From Calditrichaceae bacterium (GTDB lineage Bacteria; Calditrichota; Calditrichia; Calditrichales; Calditrichaceae), in assembly GCA_024763405.1 (NCBI GenBank), contig JANTFQ010000120.1, forward strand, positions 1 through 7,175: a stretch of DNA of 7,175 bases, written 5' to 3'. The notes beneath the pieces are model-generated. The model ran no database searches. It was not told where the DNA came from and worked only from the letters and a program-made list of their open reading frames with translations. Position 1 is the stretch's first letter; each line of letters opens with the position of its first letter. Position numbers and translations under genes: made by a program. Of the stretch, positions 5,884 to 7,175 are shown in pieces.

Positions 5884-6807
5884 ATGAGCGATAAATTATA
5901 TAGTAACCTTGGCTTATCCGCGGATGATGTTGCCCAGATACAAAAACATAATCTGGGTCATGTTCTGGATAAAATTAAGGAACAGCAAAAGCAGTTAATG
6001 AACCATGAAAAGAAACTTCAGTATGCCCTGGACAAGATCGAGAAAGATTTAGCTGCCGCGCGGGATGCACAGATGAGCCTGCTGCCCAAAGAACTTTCCG
6101 GTATTCCCAATGTGGAATTTAAAGCGCGTTTCCATCCCAGCCAGTTTGTTTCGGGCGATATTTATAATGTATTTAGGTTGGATGAATTCAATATCGGCGT
6201 GTATCATATTGATATTTCGGGTCACGGTGTACCGGCGGCTTTGTTCAGCGTTAGTCTTTCGCAGATGCTCAATACGAATATTTCAAAGAAAAATCTGCTC
6301 AAGGTTCCGGTAAAAAAACCGCCCTATTATAGAATTAATCCGCCGGATAAGGTCATTGGGATTTTGAATGAAGATCAGAGCTTTGAACAAAATGGTATCT
6401 ATTTTACCATGGTGTATATGATTTTGAATTTCAAGGAAGGTCTGATTCGCTACTGCCGGGCCGGTCATAATCCGCCTGTACTTATTAAAGCAAACGGTGA
6501 TGTTTTTATCACGGATGAAGGCAGCTTTCCGGTGGGCTGGGATTTTCCGCGGGATGATAAAGTGGTCGCGTTTAAGGCGGAAAAAGGCAGCCGCATCTAT
6601 ATGTTTTCGGATGGTATTACCGAGGCCAGCAACGCCAGAGGAGACTTGTTTACTCGGGAACGCATGATTGATATTCTGCGCGAAAATCGCCATAAATCTC
6701 TGGATGAATGCCTTGATTTGGTTATTTCCGGGGTACGGGAATTCTCCGGCAGCAATGATTTTGAAGACGATGTTTCCATTGTAGGACTGGCCTGCAAAGC
6801 AGAATAA
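5884..6807 (+). CDS. SpoIIE/RsbU-type PP2C serine/threonine phosphatase with N-terminal coiled coil
   Basis: The 307-residue soluble protein has a charged helical N-terminus, probably coiled coil at about 25-62, leading into a PP2C SpoIIE domain (about 60-304). Domain marks in order are ARDAQMSLLP (59-68), the metal-binding Asp92 in SGDIY, DISGHGVPAAL (110-120), CRAGHNPPVLI (191-201), FSDGITEA (241-248, Asp243) and the terminal DDVS (Asp295/Asp296). All expected metal-binding acids are present, so it should be an active Mn/Mg-dependent phosphatase. Relatives dephosphorylate anti-sigma-factor antagonists in partner-switching pathways. No GAF, PAS, HAMP or receiver domain is seen, and no anti-sigma kinase or STAS antagonist is adjacent, so signal and substrate are unknown. 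The start codon has only a weak GAG upstream. It is divergent from the MFS gene and probably monocistronic. Confidence 0.92.
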   Translation: MSDKLYSNLGLSADDVAQIQKHNLGHVLDKIKEQQKQLMNHEKKLQYALDKIEKDLAAARDAQMSLLPKELSGIPNVEFKARFHPSQFVSGDIYNVFRLDEFNIGVYHIDISGHGVPAALFSVSLSQMLNTNISKKNLLKVPVKKPPYYRINPPDKVIGILNEDQSFEQNGIYFTMVYMILNFKEGLIRYCRAGHNPPVLIKANGDVFITDEGSFPVGWDFPRDDKVVAFKAEKGSRIYMFSDGITEASNARGDLFTRERMIDILRENRHKSLDECLDLVISGVREFSGSNDFEDDVSIVGLACKAE

Positions 6808-6834
6808 ATTGCCAATTACCAAGATGAAGAGTGT

Positions 6835-6901
6835 CCGGTTATCCAAGGTGGTTAAAGGGGGCACTGAATAAAATTTCTGTGGCCCCTCTGATGAAAACCG
6901 G
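6835..6901. repeat. Nested inverted repeats, possible mobile-element remnant
   Basis: An outer perfect pair CCGGTT (6835-6840) and AACCGG (6896-6901) encloses a stem AGGGGGCAC (6856-6864) with GTGGCCCCT (6879-6887), eight of nine pairs. No T-run follows, so a standard terminator for the phosphatase gene is not supported. The GGTGG and GTGGCCCCTCTGA blocks recall terminal regions of IS21-type elements, but no transposase is nearby and that link is only an impression. Confidence 0.4.
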
Positions 6902-6904
6902 TAC

Positions 6905-6975
6905 AATCCAATCTGAAACAGTCTGTTTTGGGGGAACTCTTTTGTTGGGAAACCAGTCTATAGTGGTATTGGATT
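6905..6975. repeat. Perfect 8-bp inverted repeat with 55-base loop
   Basis: AATCCAAT at 6905-6912 is the exact reverse complement of ATTGGATT at 6968-6975. The loop contains AAACAG-T-CTGTTT (6916-6928). It follows the previous inverted repeat by three bases and runs into the next hairpin. An 8-base match at this distance could arise by chance. Confidence 0.35.
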
Positions 6976-7018
6976 TCCGTATTCACGGGAATGACTCACT
7001 CCCGGTTGCCGCATTCCC
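6973..7018. repeat. REP-like hairpin (ATTTCCGT-ATTC-ACGGGAAT) with alternative pairing
   Basis: ATTTCCGT (6973-6980) pairs with ACGGGAAT (6985-6992) across a four-base loop, with one G-T wobble. The wider GGATTTCCGTATTCACGGGAATGAC resembles the dispersed GGATTCCCGC...GCGGGAATGAC repeat I recall from many bacteria. GGGAATG (6987-6993) can instead pair perfectly with CATTCCC (7012-7018), so two folds compete. The hairpin is seen; family membership is recalled. Confidence 0.55.
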
Positions 7019-7030
7019 TAAGTTCTTTCT

Positions 7031-7175
7031 TTAGCCCCAGACTCCATTCTTTTGCAGCATCGTAAATTCCTGTTCAAAATTTGGTGTGAACACATACTTT
7101 CCCAGAAATTTCTTGATTTCAAACTGTGTCCAGAAACGACCCTCACTGATTTCTTGGGGATTTAAAGTAAATGGC
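7031..7175 (-). CDS. Nudix hydrolase, C-terminal fragment (cut by window edge)
   Basis: Only the last 47 codons are inside the window; the gene enters from the right edge and ends at TAA (7033-7031). The visible protein has LNPQEISEGRFWTQFEI, then FTPNFEQEFTMLQKNGVWG at the C-terminus. An EI-E-RF-...-EI stretch followed by FTP-F near the end is characteristic of the C-terminal part of Nudix hydrolases, notably the YfcD/isopentenyl-diphosphate-isomerase-like group. The Nudix box itself would lie outside the window, so the catalytic residues cannot be checked. These enzymes hydrolyse nucleoside diphosphate-linked compounds. The gene is convergent with the phosphatase gene, and the hairpin cluster lies between them. 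The frame is open without interruption and the family resemblance is good, but the match is from memory. Confidence 0.6.
   Translation of the reverse strand, partial: PFTLNPQEISEGRFWTQFEIKKFLGKYVFTPNFEQEFTMLQKNGVWG

Noticed and set aside
6856..6887. Intrinsic terminator of the phosphatase gene
   Set aside because: The stem is good but has a 14-base loop and no T-run on the plus strand.
6283..6906. 207-codon open frame on the minus strand
   Set aside because: It is antisense to the well-supported phosphatase gene, has no recognisable domain and lacks a good ribosome binding site; it is a shadow.
6831..7034. 67-codon plus-strand frame starting with GTG
   Set aside because: It runs through the hairpin and REP-like sequence; its FRIHGNDS stretch is what translated dispersed repeats look like, and it overlaps the end of the Nudix gene.

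Overview
The window suggests a Gram-negative bacterium of moderate to low GC. One gene encodes a secreted, beta-barrel-like outer-membrane protein, and several genes carry clear Shine-Dalgarno sequences (AAGGAGG, CGGAGG, GGAGG). The gene content and dispersed hairpin repeats would fit a member of the wider FCB group such as Calditrichota or a relative. That placement is an impression and no marker gene here settles it. There are no RNA genes, no complete insertion sequence and no CRISPR array.

Layout. Positions 1-64 hold two adjacent hairpin repeats. A compact minus-strand operon runs from about 1716 down to 240: a 67-residue Xre/YozG-type regulator, an 8-helix membrane protein with a DERQ motif, and a small secreted barrel-like protein, the last two translationally coupled. 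A 36-bp two-part dyad lies over the regulator's promoter and suggests autoregulation. A lone plus-strand beta-ketoacyl-ACP synthase II (fabF) follows at 1953-3197. Between it and the next, convergent operon is a degenerate 48-bp tandem repeat (3206 to about 3398). A minus-strand pair then encodes an MFS transporter (5725-4457) and a quinone-oxidoreductase-like MDR dehydrogenase (4443-3412). Divergent from these is a SpoIIE/RsbU-type PP2C phosphatase (5884-6807). The last 370 bases carry several hairpins and REP-like sequence, then the 3' end of a minus-strand Nudix hydrolase gene cut by the window edge (7031-7175).

How the genes relate. The Xre/membrane/barrel genes look like one regulated cell-envelope module and are the most system-like part of the window. 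The MFS and MDR genes appear co-transcribed and could handle a shared small molecule, but the substrate cannot be read from sequence. FabF and the phosphatase stand alone with no pathway partners in view. Most of the window is ordinary accessory or housekeeping content. The less explained parts are the Xre-linked operon with its operator-like dyad, the 48-bp repeat, and the hairpin cluster near the right end.
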